Positions 17,070 to 25,723 of a DNA stretch of 64,000 bases are shown here, one piece after another. The number at the start of each line of letters is the position of its first letter. Positions within the stretch are counted from its first letter, which is position 1. Below the pieces are notes generated by a model. That model was given only the letters and a program-made list of their open reading frames with translations. It did no database searches and was not told the DNA's origin. Made by a program: the position numbers and the translations under genes. The DNA comes from Thalassobaculaceae bacterium (GTDB taxonomy: Bacteria; Pseudomonadota; Alphaproteobacteria; Thalassobaculales; Thalassobaculaceae), in assembly GCA_029212785.1 (NCBI GenBank), contig JARGOG010000002.1, positions 12,121 to 76,120 of the forward strand. The letters are read 5' to 3'.

Positions 17070-18004
17070 GCGGCTATTCGATCACCGAGCCGTCCCCGCG
17101 CCAGAAGTGGATCGCGGGCGTTCTGGTCATCGGCTATGCGCTGGTGACCCTGATGCCGCTGCTCTGGATCCTGGCGACCGGGTTCAAATCCTCCTCGGAC
17201 GCGATTGCGTATCCTCCGAAGGTCACGTTCGACCTGACGCTGGAGGGCTACGTCAATCTCTTCACCACCCAGACCCGTCAGACCCCGGAGTACCTCGCCG
17301 AGCACCCGCCGCAGACCTGGTATGAGGAGATCGTCCGCGACAAGGGCATGGTGATCGCCGGACCGTCGCGTTTCGGCGAACGCTTCCTGAACTCGACGAT
17401 CATCGGTTTCGGCTCGACGTTCTTGTCGGTTTTCCTGGGCACGCTCGCAGCCTATGCGTTCTCCCGGTTCCGGGTACCGATCAAGGACGATCTGCTGTTC
17501 TTCATCCTGTCGACACGGATGATGCCGCCGATCGCGGTGGCCATTCCGATCTTCCTGATGTTCCGTTCGGTGGGGCTGTCGGACACCCACACCGGCATGA
17601 TCCTGCTCTATACGGCGGTCAATCTGTCGCTCTCGGTCTGGCTGCTGAAAGGGTTCATCGACGAGATCCCCCGCGAGTACGAGGAGGCGGCGCTGATCGA
17701 CGGCTACACGCGGTTTCAGGCCTTCTACAAGGTGGTTCTACCGCAGGCCGCAACCGGGATCGCGTCCACCGCCATCTTCTGCCTGATCTTCGCCTGGAAC
17801 GAGTATGCATTCGCCGTGCTGCTGACCTCGGGAACGGCCCAGACCGCGCCGCCGTTCATTCCCACCATCATTGGCGTCGGGGGGCAGGATTGGCCCGCGG
17901 TCGCGGCCGGCGCCACGATCTTCCTGGTTCCCGTCATGGTGTTCACGATCCTGCTGCGGCGCCACCTGTTGCGCGGCATCACCTTCGGTGCGGTGCGCAA
18001 ATGA
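17066..18004 (+). CDS. Carbohydrate ABC transporter permease (MalG/UgpE type)
   Basis: This 312-residue permease begins at the ATG overlapping the previous stop (MSGYSITEPS); a longer in-frame reading upstream lies inside the first permease and is rejected. Six helices are predicted, with a large periplasmic insertion at about residues 55-105 (FTTQTRQTPEYLAEHPPQTWYEE). The EAA loop is YEEAALIDGYTRFQAFYKVVLPQ. The insertion is typical of a subset of polyol/sugar permeases. It is followed by an ATGA-coupled small membrane protein gene. Confidence 0.95.
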   Translation: MSGYSITEPSPRQKWIAGVLVIGYALVTLMPLLWILATGFKSSSDAIAYPPKVTFDLTLEGYVNLFTTQTRQTPEYLAEHPPQTWYEEIVRDKGMVIAGPSRFGERFLNSTIIGFGSTFLSVFLGTLAAYAFSRFRVPIKDDLLFFILSTRMMPPIAVAIPIFLMFRSVGLSDTHTGMILLYTAVNLSLSVWLLKGFIDEIPREYEEAALIDGYTRFQAFYKVVLPQAATGIASTAIFCLIFAWNEYAFAVLLTSGTAQTAPPFIPTIIGVGGQDWPAVAAGATIFLVPVMVFTILLRRHLLRGITFGAVRK

Positions 18005-18189
18005 ACGCCTTTCTGAACGGCCTGCTCCGATGCCGGCGTGCTCCCTGGGAGGCGGTGGCATCCATCCTCATCGCGCTTGGCGTCTTTATGCTGATGCAGC
18101 CCTTCGCGCTGGTCGCCTTCACCTATTCCTTCGCCGTCACGCTGGTTGGCACCATGACCTTCATCATCGTCAGTCATTTCCCGGAATGA
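18001..18189 (+). CDS. Small membrane protein of the carbohydrate ABC operon
   Basis: This 62-residue protein has two hydrophobic segments (about residues 14-32, PWEAVASILIALGVFMLMQP, and 37-57, FTYSFAVTLVGTMTFIIV) joined by a short turn. Its ATG overlaps the permease stop (ATGA), so it is translationally coupled and likely real despite its size. It may be an accessory subunit of the importer, as small membrane proteins occur in other polyol ABC operons. I do not recognise a named family, and function is unknown. Confidence 0.75.
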   Translation: MNAFLNGLLRCRRAPWEAVASILIALGVFMLMQPFALVAFTYSFAVTLVGTMTFIIVSHFPE

Positions 18190-18261
18190 TGTCGCTTCAA
18201 GACAGAAAGCCGGCCTTCGCGCCGCGCGCCCGGTCACCTCAAGTCCAGGGAGGAACGAGGT

Positions 18262-19359
18262 ATGGCTGAGATCGTCGTCAGGAACCTGCGCAAGGAGTTC
18301 GGGGATTTCACCGCCGTGCAATCGTCGTCCTTCAAGATCGAGGACGGCGAGTTCTTCATGCTGTTGGGCCCGTCGGGCTGCGGCAAGACGACGACATTGC
18401 GCATGCTGGCCGGCCTCGAGCTTCCCACCTCCGGCGAGATCTACATCGACGGAGAGGAGGTCAGCCAGAAGCCCGCCAGCCAGCGCGACATCGCCTTCGT
18501 GTTTCAGATGTTCGCTCTCTATCCGCACATGAATGTGCGCAAGAATCTCAGCTACCCGCTCGTGAGCCAGGGGCTGCCGAAGAACCAGATCCACGAGAAG
18601 GTGGCGGAGGTCTCGCGGATTCTCGGCATCGAGAACATCCTCGACGCGCCGGTCAGTGGCCTTTCCGGCGGCGACCGTCAGCGGGTGGCGCTCGGCCGCG
18701 CCATCGTGCGCAACCCGAAATGCTTTCTGATGGACGAACCGCTCGGCGCGCTCGACGCCGAGTTTCGCGAGCGCATGGCCGACGAGCTCCGCGGCCTGCA
18801 TGACCGCATGGGAGCGACCACCGTCTACGTGACCCACGACCAGCTCGAGGCCATGCAGATGGGCGACAAGATCGTCGTCATGAATCACGGCGTGATCGAG
18901 CAGTTCGGCACGCCGCGCGACATTTACGACAAGCCGACCAGCATGTTCGTCGCCGACTTCATCGGATCCCCGCCGATGAACTTCCTGAAGGTCCGCGGCA
19001 GTCTGGAGGTCGGCGCGACGAGTATCGAAATGCATCACCAGACCTTCGGGATCCCGACACTCACGGAGCCGTTCAGCGGTGACATGATCTATGGGGTAAG
19101 GCCCGAGCACATCCGCCTTTCGGACGTCGCACCCTATCGCGCGGAGATTGTCGCGGCCGAATATCTGGGCACCACCCAGATCGTGACGCTGCGAACCTAT
19201 AACGGAGAGGTCAAGGCGCGGGTGTCGTCCGCGGATACGGCCCGGGTCGGCGAGAATGTCGGACTCGATTTCGACGGAGCCACCGTGACCTTGTTCGACA
19301 GCCAGACCGGCCGTGCCATCCGCTCCGAACTCAACGCGGGGGTGCTTGGCCATGGCTGA
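18262..19359 (+). CDS. Carbohydrate ABC transporter ATPase, intact (UgpC/MsmK type)
   Basis: This 365-residue ATPase of the CUT1 class has Walker A GPSGCGKTTT, signature LSGGDRQR, Walker B CFLMDEPLGALD, switch His VTHDQLEA and a C-terminal TOBE domain (YGVRPEHIRLSD). A GGGAGGAACGAGG ribosome-binding region precedes the ATG. The next gene encodes a second, similar ATPase and overlaps it by 8 bp, so the importer probably uses a heterodimer of nucleotide-binding subunits, this one being catalytically complete. Confidence 0.95.
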   Translation: MAEIVVRNLRKEFGDFTAVQSSSFKIEDGEFFMLLGPSGCGKTTTLRMLAGLELPTSGEIYIDGEEVSQKPASQRDIAFVFQMFALYPHMNVRKNLSYPLVSQGLPKNQIHEKVAEVSRILGIENILDAPVSGLSGGDRQRVALGRAIVRNPKCFLMDEPLGALDAEFRERMADELRGLHDRMGATTVYVTHDQLEAMQMGDKIVVMNHGVIEQFGTPRDIYDKPTSMFVADFIGSPPMNFLKVRGSLEVGATSIEMHHQTFGIPTLTEPFSGDMIYGVRPEHIRLSDVAPYRAEIVAAEYLGTTQIVTLRTYNGEVKARVSSADTARVGENVGLDFDGATVTLFDSQTGRAIRSELNAGVLGHG

Positions 19360-20347
19360 GGTCATCCTCCGGGACGTGACGAAGGCATTCGGCGCCACCC
19401 TTGCGGTCGACCGCCTGAGCATGACCATCGAGGACGGTGGTTTCGTCGTCCTTCTCGGACCCACGGGGGCCGACAAGACCACGACGCTCAGGCTGATCTC
19501 CGGCCTGGAGCGGCCGGATGGGGGCGAGATCCGGATTGACGGCCGGGCGGTGATCGATGAGACGCCGGCCCAGCGCGATGTGGCGATGGTCTTCCAGCAA
19601 TACTCGCTCTATCCGCATATGACGGTGCGTGAGAACCTGGCCTTTCCCCTGCGCTCGCCGATTCTGCGGACGCCAGAGGACAGGATCGAGCAGAAGGTGC
19701 GCGAGGTCGCCGAGGTCCTGCGCATCTCGGGCAAGCTCAACAACCGGGCCACGGCCCTGTCCGGCGGCGAGATGCAGCGTGTTTCGATCGGGCGCGCGTT
19801 GGTTCGCGACCCCGCCATCTATCTCATGGACGAGCCGCTGAGCTCGCTCGACGCCAAGCTTCGCGGCGAGCTCAGGCTCGAACTCAAGCGCATTCACGCG
19901 GGCCTGGGCGCCACACTCCTCTACGTCACCCACGATCAGGTCGAGGCCATGACCATGGCCACCCGTGTCGGCGTGATGGACGAGGGCCGGCTTGTCCAGT
20001 TTGGCTCGCCACGTGAAATCTACGAGGACCCGGTCAGCCTCTATGTCGCCGGTCGGCTCGGGCTTCCGAGGATCAATGCGCTGCCCGCGGACCTCTTTGC
20101 CGGCGCCCCGTCGGGCGCGAGCACGATCGGACTGCGTCCGGAGCATATCCAGCAGGGGGAGGGGAGGCCGTCGACCGTCACCCGCGTGGAACATCTGGGC
20201 GACCAGACCCGTCTGCATCTGACGCTCGACGGTCACGCACTGGTCACGCTGACGGAGGTGCACACCAAACTCGAGCCTGGCGACACCGTAAATATCCAAC
20301 CTCGCAGCGCCCTCTATTTTGATGCCGCGGGCAACCGGACCCGGTGA
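19352..20347 (+). CDS. Carbohydrate ABC transporter ATPase with altered Walker A
   Basis: This 331-residue second nucleotide-binding subunit starts at the ATG inside the preceding gene (MAEVILRDV). Signature LSGGEMQR, Walker B IYLMDEPLSSLD, switch VTHDQVEA and the TOBE-type C terminus (IGLRPEHIQQGE) are intact. Walker A reads GPTGADKTTT: the invariant Gly before the catalytic Lys is Asp41. A single G-to-A change (GGC to GAC) would explain it. It may bind ATP poorly, making the pair asymmetric, or the base may be a sequencing error. Confidence 0.93.
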   Translation: MAEVILRDVTKAFGATLAVDRLSMTIEDGGFVVLLGPTGADKTTTLRLISGLERPDGGEIRIDGRAVIDETPAQRDVAMVFQQYSLYPHMTVRENLAFPLRSPILRTPEDRIEQKVREVAEVLRISGKLNNRATALSGGEMQRVSIGRALVRDPAIYLMDEPLSSLDAKLRGELRLELKRIHAGLGATLLYVTHDQVEAMTMATRVGVMDEGRLVQFGSPREIYEDPVSLYVAGRLGLPRINALPADLFAGAPSGASTIGLRPEHIQQGEGRPSTVTRVEHLGDQTRLHLTLDGHALVTLTEVHTKLEPGDTVNIQPRSALYFDAAGNRTR

Positions 20348-20358
20348 GGAGAAACTCA

Positions 20359-21978
20359 ATGAGTCAATTCATCAATGCCAAGGAAACGTTGGTCACGGAG
20401 GCCATCGACGGCATGTTGCGCCATGCCGGAGGCCGGCTCGCGCGCCTGGATGGCTATCCTCACATCAAGGTCGTGATTCGCAACGACTGGGACCGTTCGA
20501 AGGTCGCTCTGGTCTCGGGCGGCGGTTCCGGGCACGAGCCCAGCCACGCCGGATTCGTCGGCCAGGGCATGTTGACGGCGGCGGTCTGCGGCGAGGTGTT
20601 CGCCTCGCCCTCGGTTGATGCGGTCCTGGCCGGCATCCTCGCGGTGACCGGCAAGGCGGGGTGCCTGCTGATCGTCAAGAACTACACCGGAGATCGCCTG
20701 AATTTCGGCCTCGCCGCCGAGCGGGCGCGGGCATACGGCCTGAACGTCAACATGGTGATCGTGGATGACGACATCGCGCTTCCGGATCTGCCGCAGGCGC
20801 GGGGCGTGGCCGGGACCCTGTTCGTCCACAAGATCGCCGGTGCCCTGGCCGACCAGGGGGCCGAGCTGGACGTCGTCACTGCCGCCGCCAGGAAGGCGAT
20901 CGGCGGTATGGCGTCGATCGGCATGTCGCTTGATTCCTGCACCGTACCGGGAAACGCCAAAGACAACCGCATCCCCGACGGCAAGGCGGAGCTCGGCCTT
21001 GGCATCCATGGCGAGCCGGGAGTCGAGCAGGTCGATTTCTCGGGCGCGTCCGGCGCGGTCGAGATGGTCGTGGAACGGCTTGCGGCGTCGATCGGTCCCG
21101 GACCGCACGTGGCGCTGGTCAACAACCTGGGGAGCGCCACGCCGCTCGAGATGTCGGTGCTGGTCGAAGAACTGATCAAGTCCCGTATCGGCGATCAGAT
21201 TCGATGGGTGATCGGGCCGGCTCCGCTCATGACGTCGCTCGACATGCGCGGTTTCTCGGTCTCGCTGCTGCCGGTTGGCAAGGCGGAGGAAATGGCGTTG
21301 ATCGCGCCGGTGGCCTGCGCGGCGTGGCCGGGCTGTCACGCGGTCGGCAAGATCGACACCGTGCCGTTGCCGGACGGCCTGGCGCCCATCGCACCGATGC
21401 CGTCACGCCATGAGGGGCGCCGGGCGTTCATCGAGAATTGCTGCCACGTGTTCATCGAGGCCGAGGACGATCTCAACGCCCTCGACCTGAAATCCGGCGA
21501 CGGCGATACCGGAAGCACGCTGGCGACCGCGGCCCGCGCGCTCATCGGCGCATTGGACCGTTTGCCCCTGGCCGATATCACTCAGCTCTACCGCGCCATC
21601 GGTCTGGAACTCAGCCAGACCATGGGGGGGTCCTCAGGCGTGCTTCTGGCGATCTTCTTCGCCGCAGCCGGGGATGCGTCCGGCAATGGCGAGGACACGA
21701 TCGGGGCGTTGAGCTCCGCGCTGAAGCGCGTGCAGGAAGTCGGAGGGGCCAAGAAGGGGGATCGGACCATGGTCGACGCGCTTGGCCCGGCCATCGACGC
21801 ATTGGCCGGCGGACTGCTTGAAGCGGCGACGGCGGCCCGCGGGGGCGCTGACGCCACGGCCGCGATCGGCAAGGCCGGCGCTGGCCGCGCGAGCTACATC
21901 GCGTCGGTGAATCTCATCGGCCACAACGACCCGGGAGCCGAGGCGGTGGCGCGCCTGTTCGAACATCTGGCCGGGTAG
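20359..21978 (+). CDS. ATP-dependent dihydroxyacetone/ketotetrose kinase (DhaK-DhaL fusion)
   Basis: This 539-residue kinase phosphorylates a short ketose such as dihydroxyacetone, or erythrulose-type tetroses. The N-terminal DhaK domain (about 1-330) has SGGGSGHEPSHAG and the substrate-linking His217 in GIHGEPG. The C-terminal DhaL ATP-binding domain (about 350-539) has the Mg/ATP motif GDGDTGST at 380-387. The ATG with GAGGAG upstream is chosen over a GTG five codons earlier. As the last gene of the operon it probably acts on the imported compound or its oxidised form. Confidence 0.92.
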   Translation: MSQFINAKETLVTEAIDGMLRHAGGRLARLDGYPHIKVVIRNDWDRSKVALVSGGGSGHEPSHAGFVGQGMLTAAVCGEVFASPSVDAVLAGILAVTGKAGCLLIVKNYTGDRLNFGLAAERARAYGLNVNMVIVDDDIALPDLPQARGVAGTLFVHKIAGALADQGAELDVVTAAARKAIGGMASIGMSLDSCTVPGNAKDNRIPDGKAELGLGIHGEPGVEQVDFSGASGAVEMVVERLAASIGPGPHVALVNNLGSATPLEMSVLVEELIKSRIGDQIRWVIGPAPLMTSLDMRGFSVSLLPVGKAEEMALIAPVACAAWPGCHAVGKIDTVPLPDGLAPIAPMPSRHEGRRAFIENCCHVFIEAEDDLNALDLKSGDGDTGSTLATAARALIGALDRLPLADITQLYRAIGLELSQTMGGSSGVLLAIFFAAAGDASGNGEDTIGALSSALKRVQEVGGAKKGDRTMVDALGPAIDALAGGLLEAATAARGGADATAAIGKAGAGRASYIASVNLIGHNDPGAEAVARLFEHLAG

Positions 21979-22134
21979 CCGGACGCCCTCCGTTCTCGAC
22001 CTGAATGCGATGGCGGGGGCGCTGTCACACATCCGGTGGCCGGCTGACCAACCGCGTCGGGCGGCCGGACGATCCATGGCGTCGTCTAGTCCCTGACGGT
22101 TTGTTCTTGGGGAGCGTCGCCGATCCGGATATTT

Positions 22135-22151
22135 CTACAGATATATTACAG
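22135..22151 (-). promoter_or_regulatory. Possible PHO-box-like repeat before phnD
   Basis: On the minus strand CTGTAATATATCTGTAG contains two CTGTA units with an 11-bp period, like the PhoB consensus CTGTCAT-N4-CTGTCAT. It lies about 55 bp before phnD in an AT-rich patch. The orientation is opposite to the usual one and the second unit matches poorly, so this is tentative. Confidence 0.3.
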
Positions 22152-22206
22152 TCAATGAGTCACTCGCGTATGCGGGACGGCGATAACAATGTGTAGGGAG
22201 GATAGG

Positions 22207-23169
22207 ATGATTCGCAGAACTCTAATGCTGTCGGCCGCTGTTGGTTTGGTCGGTGCCCTGGCTCTCGGCTGGGCGGCGCCGGGCAAGGCGATGGATTCCC
22301 GCTTCAAGGATGAGAATGGAGATCTGGTCGCCGATACACCGAGCGACCCGAGTCAGCAGATCGACCCTGATACTCTGATTTTCGCCTATACCCCGGTCGA
22401 GGATCCGGCGGTCTACGCCAAGGTGTGGGACGGGTTCCTGCGGCACATGGAGTCGGTGACCGGCAAGAAGGTCCAGTTCTTCCCCGTCCAGTCGAACGCC
22501 GCCCAGATCGAGGCGATGCGCGCCGGCCGCCTGCATGTGGCGGGCTTCAACACCGGGTCGAATCCCCTGGCCGTGAACTGCGCCGGATTCGTGTCCTTCA
22601 CCATCATGGCCTCGAAGGACGGCGATTTCGGCTACAACATGGAGATCATCACCTATCCGGGCAGCGGCATCGAGAAGGTCGAGGACATCAAGGGCAAGAA
22701 GATGGCCTTCACGTCCCAGACCTCGAATTCCGGGTTCAAGGCGCCGTCGGCGATCCTGAAGGCGGATTACGGCATGGAGCCGGATCGTGATTTCGAGCCG
22801 GTGTTCTCCGGCAAGCACGACAACTCGATCCTCGGCGTGGCGAACAAGGACTATCCGGCGGCGGCGATCGCGAACTCGGTGCTGCACCGGATGGTCGCCC
22901 GCGACGTGATCAAGGCCGATCAGGTGGTCTCGATCTACAAGTCGCAGAAGTTCCCGACCACCGGCTTCGGCTACGTCTACAACCTGAAGCCGGAACTGCA
23001 GGAGAAGATCAAGGAGTCGTTCTTCACCTTCGATTGGGAAGGTTCGGCGCTGAAGGAGGAGTTCCTGCGCTCGGGCGAGGAGCAGTTCATTCCGATCACC
23101 TACAAGGAACACTGGGAGGTGATCCGCAAGATCGACACGGCGAACGGCGTTTCCTACGACTGCAAGTAA
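22207..23169 (+). CDS. phnD: Phosphate/phosphite/phosphonate ABC transporter, binding protein PhnD
   Basis: This 320-residue periplasmic receptor has a signal peptide (MIRRTLMLSAAVGLVGALAL, cleavage near GKAMDS). The PhnD/PtxB-like fold shows in FAYTPVEDPAVYAKVWDGF, the anion-binding SQTSNSGFKAPSAIL region and FSGKHDNSILGVANKDYPA. The ATG at 22207 has AGGGAGG upstream. The downstream phnC-phnE-phnE genes complete the importer. No C-P lyase or phosphonatase gene is in the window, so phosphate or phosphite are as likely as organophosphonates. Confidence 0.93.
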   Translation: MIRRTLMLSAAVGLVGALALGWAAPGKAMDSRFKDENGDLVADTPSDPSQQIDPDTLIFAYTPVEDPAVYAKVWDGFLRHMESVTGKKVQFFPVQSNAAQIEAMRAGRLHVAGFNTGSNPLAVNCAGFVSFTIMASKDGDFGYNMEIITYPGSGIEKVEDIKGKKMAFTSQTSNSGFKAPSAILKADYGMEPDRDFEPVFSGKHDNSILGVANKDYPAAAIANSVLHRMVARDVIKADQVVSIYKSQKFPTTGFGYVYNLKPELQEKIKESFFTFDWEGSALKEEFLRSGEEQFIPITYKEHWEVIRKIDTANGVSYDCK

Positions 23170-23219
23170 CGGCTCGGCAGTCCTGAACACCTCAACGGCA
23201 CATTGTGGGGAGCGGCCGA

Positions 23220-24062
23220 ATGCTGCGCTTGAATGACCTCTCCAAGGTCTATGCAACCGGTGATCGGGCGCTCACCGAGGTGAGCCTCACGGTCGAACCC
23301 GGTCAGGTCGTTGGCCTGATCGGGCCGTCCGGAGCGGGTAAGTCGACACTGATCCGCTGTATCAACCGCCTGGTCGAGCCGACATCGGGCCAGATCTATC
23401 TGGGCGATATGGAGATCACCGGCCTCAGCCGAGGCGCGCTGCGTCAGGCGCGCCGACGGATCGGCATGATCTTCCAGGAATATGCCTTGGTCGAACGGCT
23501 GACCGTCATGGAGAACGTGCTGTCGGGCCGGCTCGGCTATGTCGGCTTCTGGCGGAGTTTTTTCCGCAAGTTTCCTCCCGATGCGGTCGAGAATGCCTAT
23601 CGCTTGCTCGATCGGGTGGGACTGTCGGACCATGTGAACAAGCGCGCCGATGCCCTGTCGGGCGGCCAGCGTCAGCGGGTCGGCATCGCGCGGGCCCTGG
23701 AACAGGATCCCGACCTGCTGCTGATCGACGAGCCAACGGCCTCGCTCGATCCGAAGACGTCGCGCCAGATCATGCGGCTCATCGTCGAGATCTGCGACGA
23801 GCGGGGTCTTCCGGCGATCATCAACATTCACGACGTCGCCCTGGCGCAGCAGTTCGTGCGGCGCGTCATCGGCCTGCAGGCCGGCCGCGTGGTCTTCGAC
23901 GGCAGCCCCGAGGACCTTACCGCCGACGTCCTCACCACGATCTACGGTGAAGAGGACTGGTCGGCGACGATCCGAAAGGCGGACGAGGACGCAGACGACG
24001 TCGATGGCGAGCATCATGGCTCGGCGTCGATCGACAGAGAGCGGCTGGCGGGGCTGACATGA
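23220..24062 (+). CDS. phnC: Phosphonate/phosphate ABC transporter ATPase PhnC
   Basis: This 280-residue ATPase has Walker [12 protein letters not shown]-loop [14 protein letters not shown], signature [15 protein letters not shown], Walker [13 protein letters not shown] and a switch His in NIHDVALAQ. These are PhnC-like features, including the conserved LSGRLGY stretch after the Q-loop. A GGGGAG ribosome-binding sequence sits before the ATG at 23220. Its stop overlaps the first phnE start in ATGA. It would couple ATP hydrolysis to the two PhnE permeases. Confidence 0.95.
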   Translation: MLRLNDLSKVYATGDRALTEVSLTVEPGQVVGLIGPSGAGKSTLIRCINRLVEPTSGQIYLGDMEITGLSRGALRQARRRIGMIFQEYALVERLTVMENVLSGRLGYVGFWRSFFRKFPPDAVENAYRLLDRVGLSDHVNKRADALSGGQRQRVGIARALEQDPDLLLIDEPTASLDPKTSRQIMRLIVEICDERGLPAIINIHDVALAQQFVRRVIGLQAGRVVFDGSPEDLTADVLTTIYGEEDWSATIRKADEDADDVDGEHHGSASIDRERLAGLT

Positions 24063-24871
24063 CGGCGGGAACCGATGCGGCTGAGCGCCGATCCTGGTCG
24101 CGGCCACCTTTCATCAAGCGCGCTGGCCTGCGTTGGGCGCTTTACGGCGGCGGCCTGCTCTATCTGGCGCTGGCGATCGCCTCGGTCGAGGTCAACTGGG
24201 TTCGGGTCTGGGAGGGGCTGGACCGCGGGGTGCGGTTCGTCGAAGGCTTCCTGGTTCCCGACTTCACCAGCCGCTGGGACGACATTCTCCAGGGGATGGA
24301 GGAGAGCCTGACCATGACGGTGACGTCGACCGTTGTCGGCGTTCTCATTTCGATCCCCATCGGCATCGGTGCCGCTCGGAACATTGCCCCGCTGCCGATC
24401 TACGCCGTCTGTCGGGCCATCGTCGCGCTGTCGCGCAGCTTCCAGGAGATCATTGTCGCCATTCTGTTCGTCGCGATGTTCGGCTTCGGCCCGTTCGCCG
24501 GATTCCTGACCCTGTCCTTCGCGACGATCGGATTCCTGGCCAAATTGCTGGCCGAAGACATCGAAGATATCGACGAGAGTCAGGCTGAGGCGGTGCGGGC
24601 GACCGGAGCCGGATGGTGGCAGATCGTGAACTACGCGATCCAGCCGCAGGTGATGCCGCGACTCATCGGCCTCAGCCTCTACCGGCTCGACATCAATTTT
24701 CGGGAATCCGCGGTGATCGGCATCGTCGGTGCCGGCGGCATTGGCGCGACGCTGAACACGGCGATGGACCGCTACGAGTATGATTCGGCCGCGGCGATCC
24801 TGATCGTGATCATTCTGATCGTCATGGCCGCGGAATATCTGTCGGGCTACGTGCGGAAGTGGGTGCAGTGA
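24059..24871 (+). CDS. phnE: Phosphonate/phosphate ABC transporter permease PhnE (first)
   Basis: This 270-residue inner-membrane permease has about six helices and the PhnE-type coupling region [29 protein letters not shown], followed by the conserved [16 protein letters not shown] motif. It is translationally coupled to phnC (ATGA) and to the second phnE (TGATG, 1-bp overlap). Having two PhnE subunits implies a heterodimeric channel. Confidence 0.95.
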   Translation: MTAGTDAAERRSWSRPPFIKRAGLRWALYGGGLLYLALAIASVEVNWVRVWEGLDRGVRFVEGFLVPDFTSRWDDILQGMEESLTMTVTSTVVGVLISIPIGIGAARNIAPLPIYAVCRAIVALSRSFQEIIVAILFVAMFGFGPFAGFLTLSFATIGFLAKLLAEDIEDIDESQAEAVRATGAGWWQIVNYAIQPQVMPRLIGLSLYRLDINFRESAVIGIVGAGGIGATLNTAMDRYEYDSAAAILIVIILIVMAAEYLSGYVRKWVQ

Positions 24872-25680
24872 TGGTGACGGACACGTTGCGCCAGTCCTGG
24901 CGCCGCCGCTCGACCAAGCAGGAACTGACCCTCTGGCTCGGCTGGCTCCTGCTCGTGGCCCTGTTCGTCTTCTGCTGGCAGGTCATGACCCAGGGCACGA
25001 TCTGGGCTTTTGTCACGGATGCCCCGCGACAGGCGGCGGATATCGGATCCCGTATGTTCCCGCCACGCTGGGACTACGTCCCGAACCTGCTCGAGCCGCT
25101 GTGGGATACCTTGAACATCGCCACGCTCGGCACGTTGCTCGCCCTGTTCATGGCGGTGCCGGTGGCCTTTCTTGCCGCCCGTAACACGACACCGAGTGTC
25201 CGTTTCGTGCGACCGATCGCTCTGCTGATCATCGTCTCGAGCCGGTCGATCAACTCGCTGATCTGGGCTCTGCTGCTGGTGGCGGTGATCGGACCCGGCG
25301 TGATGGCCGGCATCGTCGCCATCGCGTTCCGCTCCATCGGCTTCGTCGCCAAGCTGCTGTACGAGGCGATCGAGGAGATCGACGCCGTTCAGGTCGAGGC
25401 GGTATCGGCGACGGGGGCCAGCAAGGCGCAGGTCATGGATTATGCGGTGGTGCCTCAGATCCTGCCGGCCTTCGCCGGGATCACCGTGTTCCGCTGGGAC
25501 ATCAACATCCGCGAGTCGACGGTGCTGGGTCTGGTCGGCGCCGGCGGGCTGGGGTTGCGCCTGCAGGAGTCGCTGAACGTTCTGGCTTGGCCGCAGGTCA
25601 CCGTGATTTTTCTGCTGATTCTGATCACGGTCCTGGTCAGCGAATGGGTCTCCGCCAAGGTTCGCCATGCCATCATCTAG
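24871..25680 (+). CDS. phnE: Phosphonate/phosphate ABC transporter permease PhnE (second)
   Basis: This 269-residue partner permease starts at the ATG overlapping the previous stop by one base ([10 protein letters not shown]). It has the coupling loop AVQVEAVSATGASKAQVMDYAVVPQ and the family motif IRESTVLGLVGAGGLG. It completes the phnDCEE importer and is followed 43 bp later by a sodium/phosphate cotransporter gene in the same direction. Confidence 0.95.
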   Translation: MVTDTLRQSWRRRSTKQELTLWLGWLLLVALFVFCWQVMTQGTIWAFVTDAPRQAADIGSRMFPPRWDYVPNLLEPLWDTLNIATLGTLLALFMAVPVAFLAARNTTPSVRFVRPIALLIIVSSRSINSLIWALLLVAVIGPGVMAGIVAIAFRSIGFVAKLLYEAIEEIDAVQVEAVSATGASKAQVMDYAVVPQILPAFAGITVFRWDINIRESTVLGLVGAGGLGLRLQESLNVLAWPQVTVIFLLILITVLVSEWVSAKVRHAII

Positions 25681-25723
25681 CGGCGCATCATGTCCGGTCC
25701 GGGCGTGACCACGGGAAACGCGA

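Noticed and set aside
22150-22163. Short AGTCA direct repeats before phnD considered as PHO-box units.
   Set aside because: Their spacing is 8 bp, not the 11 bp of PhoB half-sites; only the CTGTA repeat nearby was kept as tentative.
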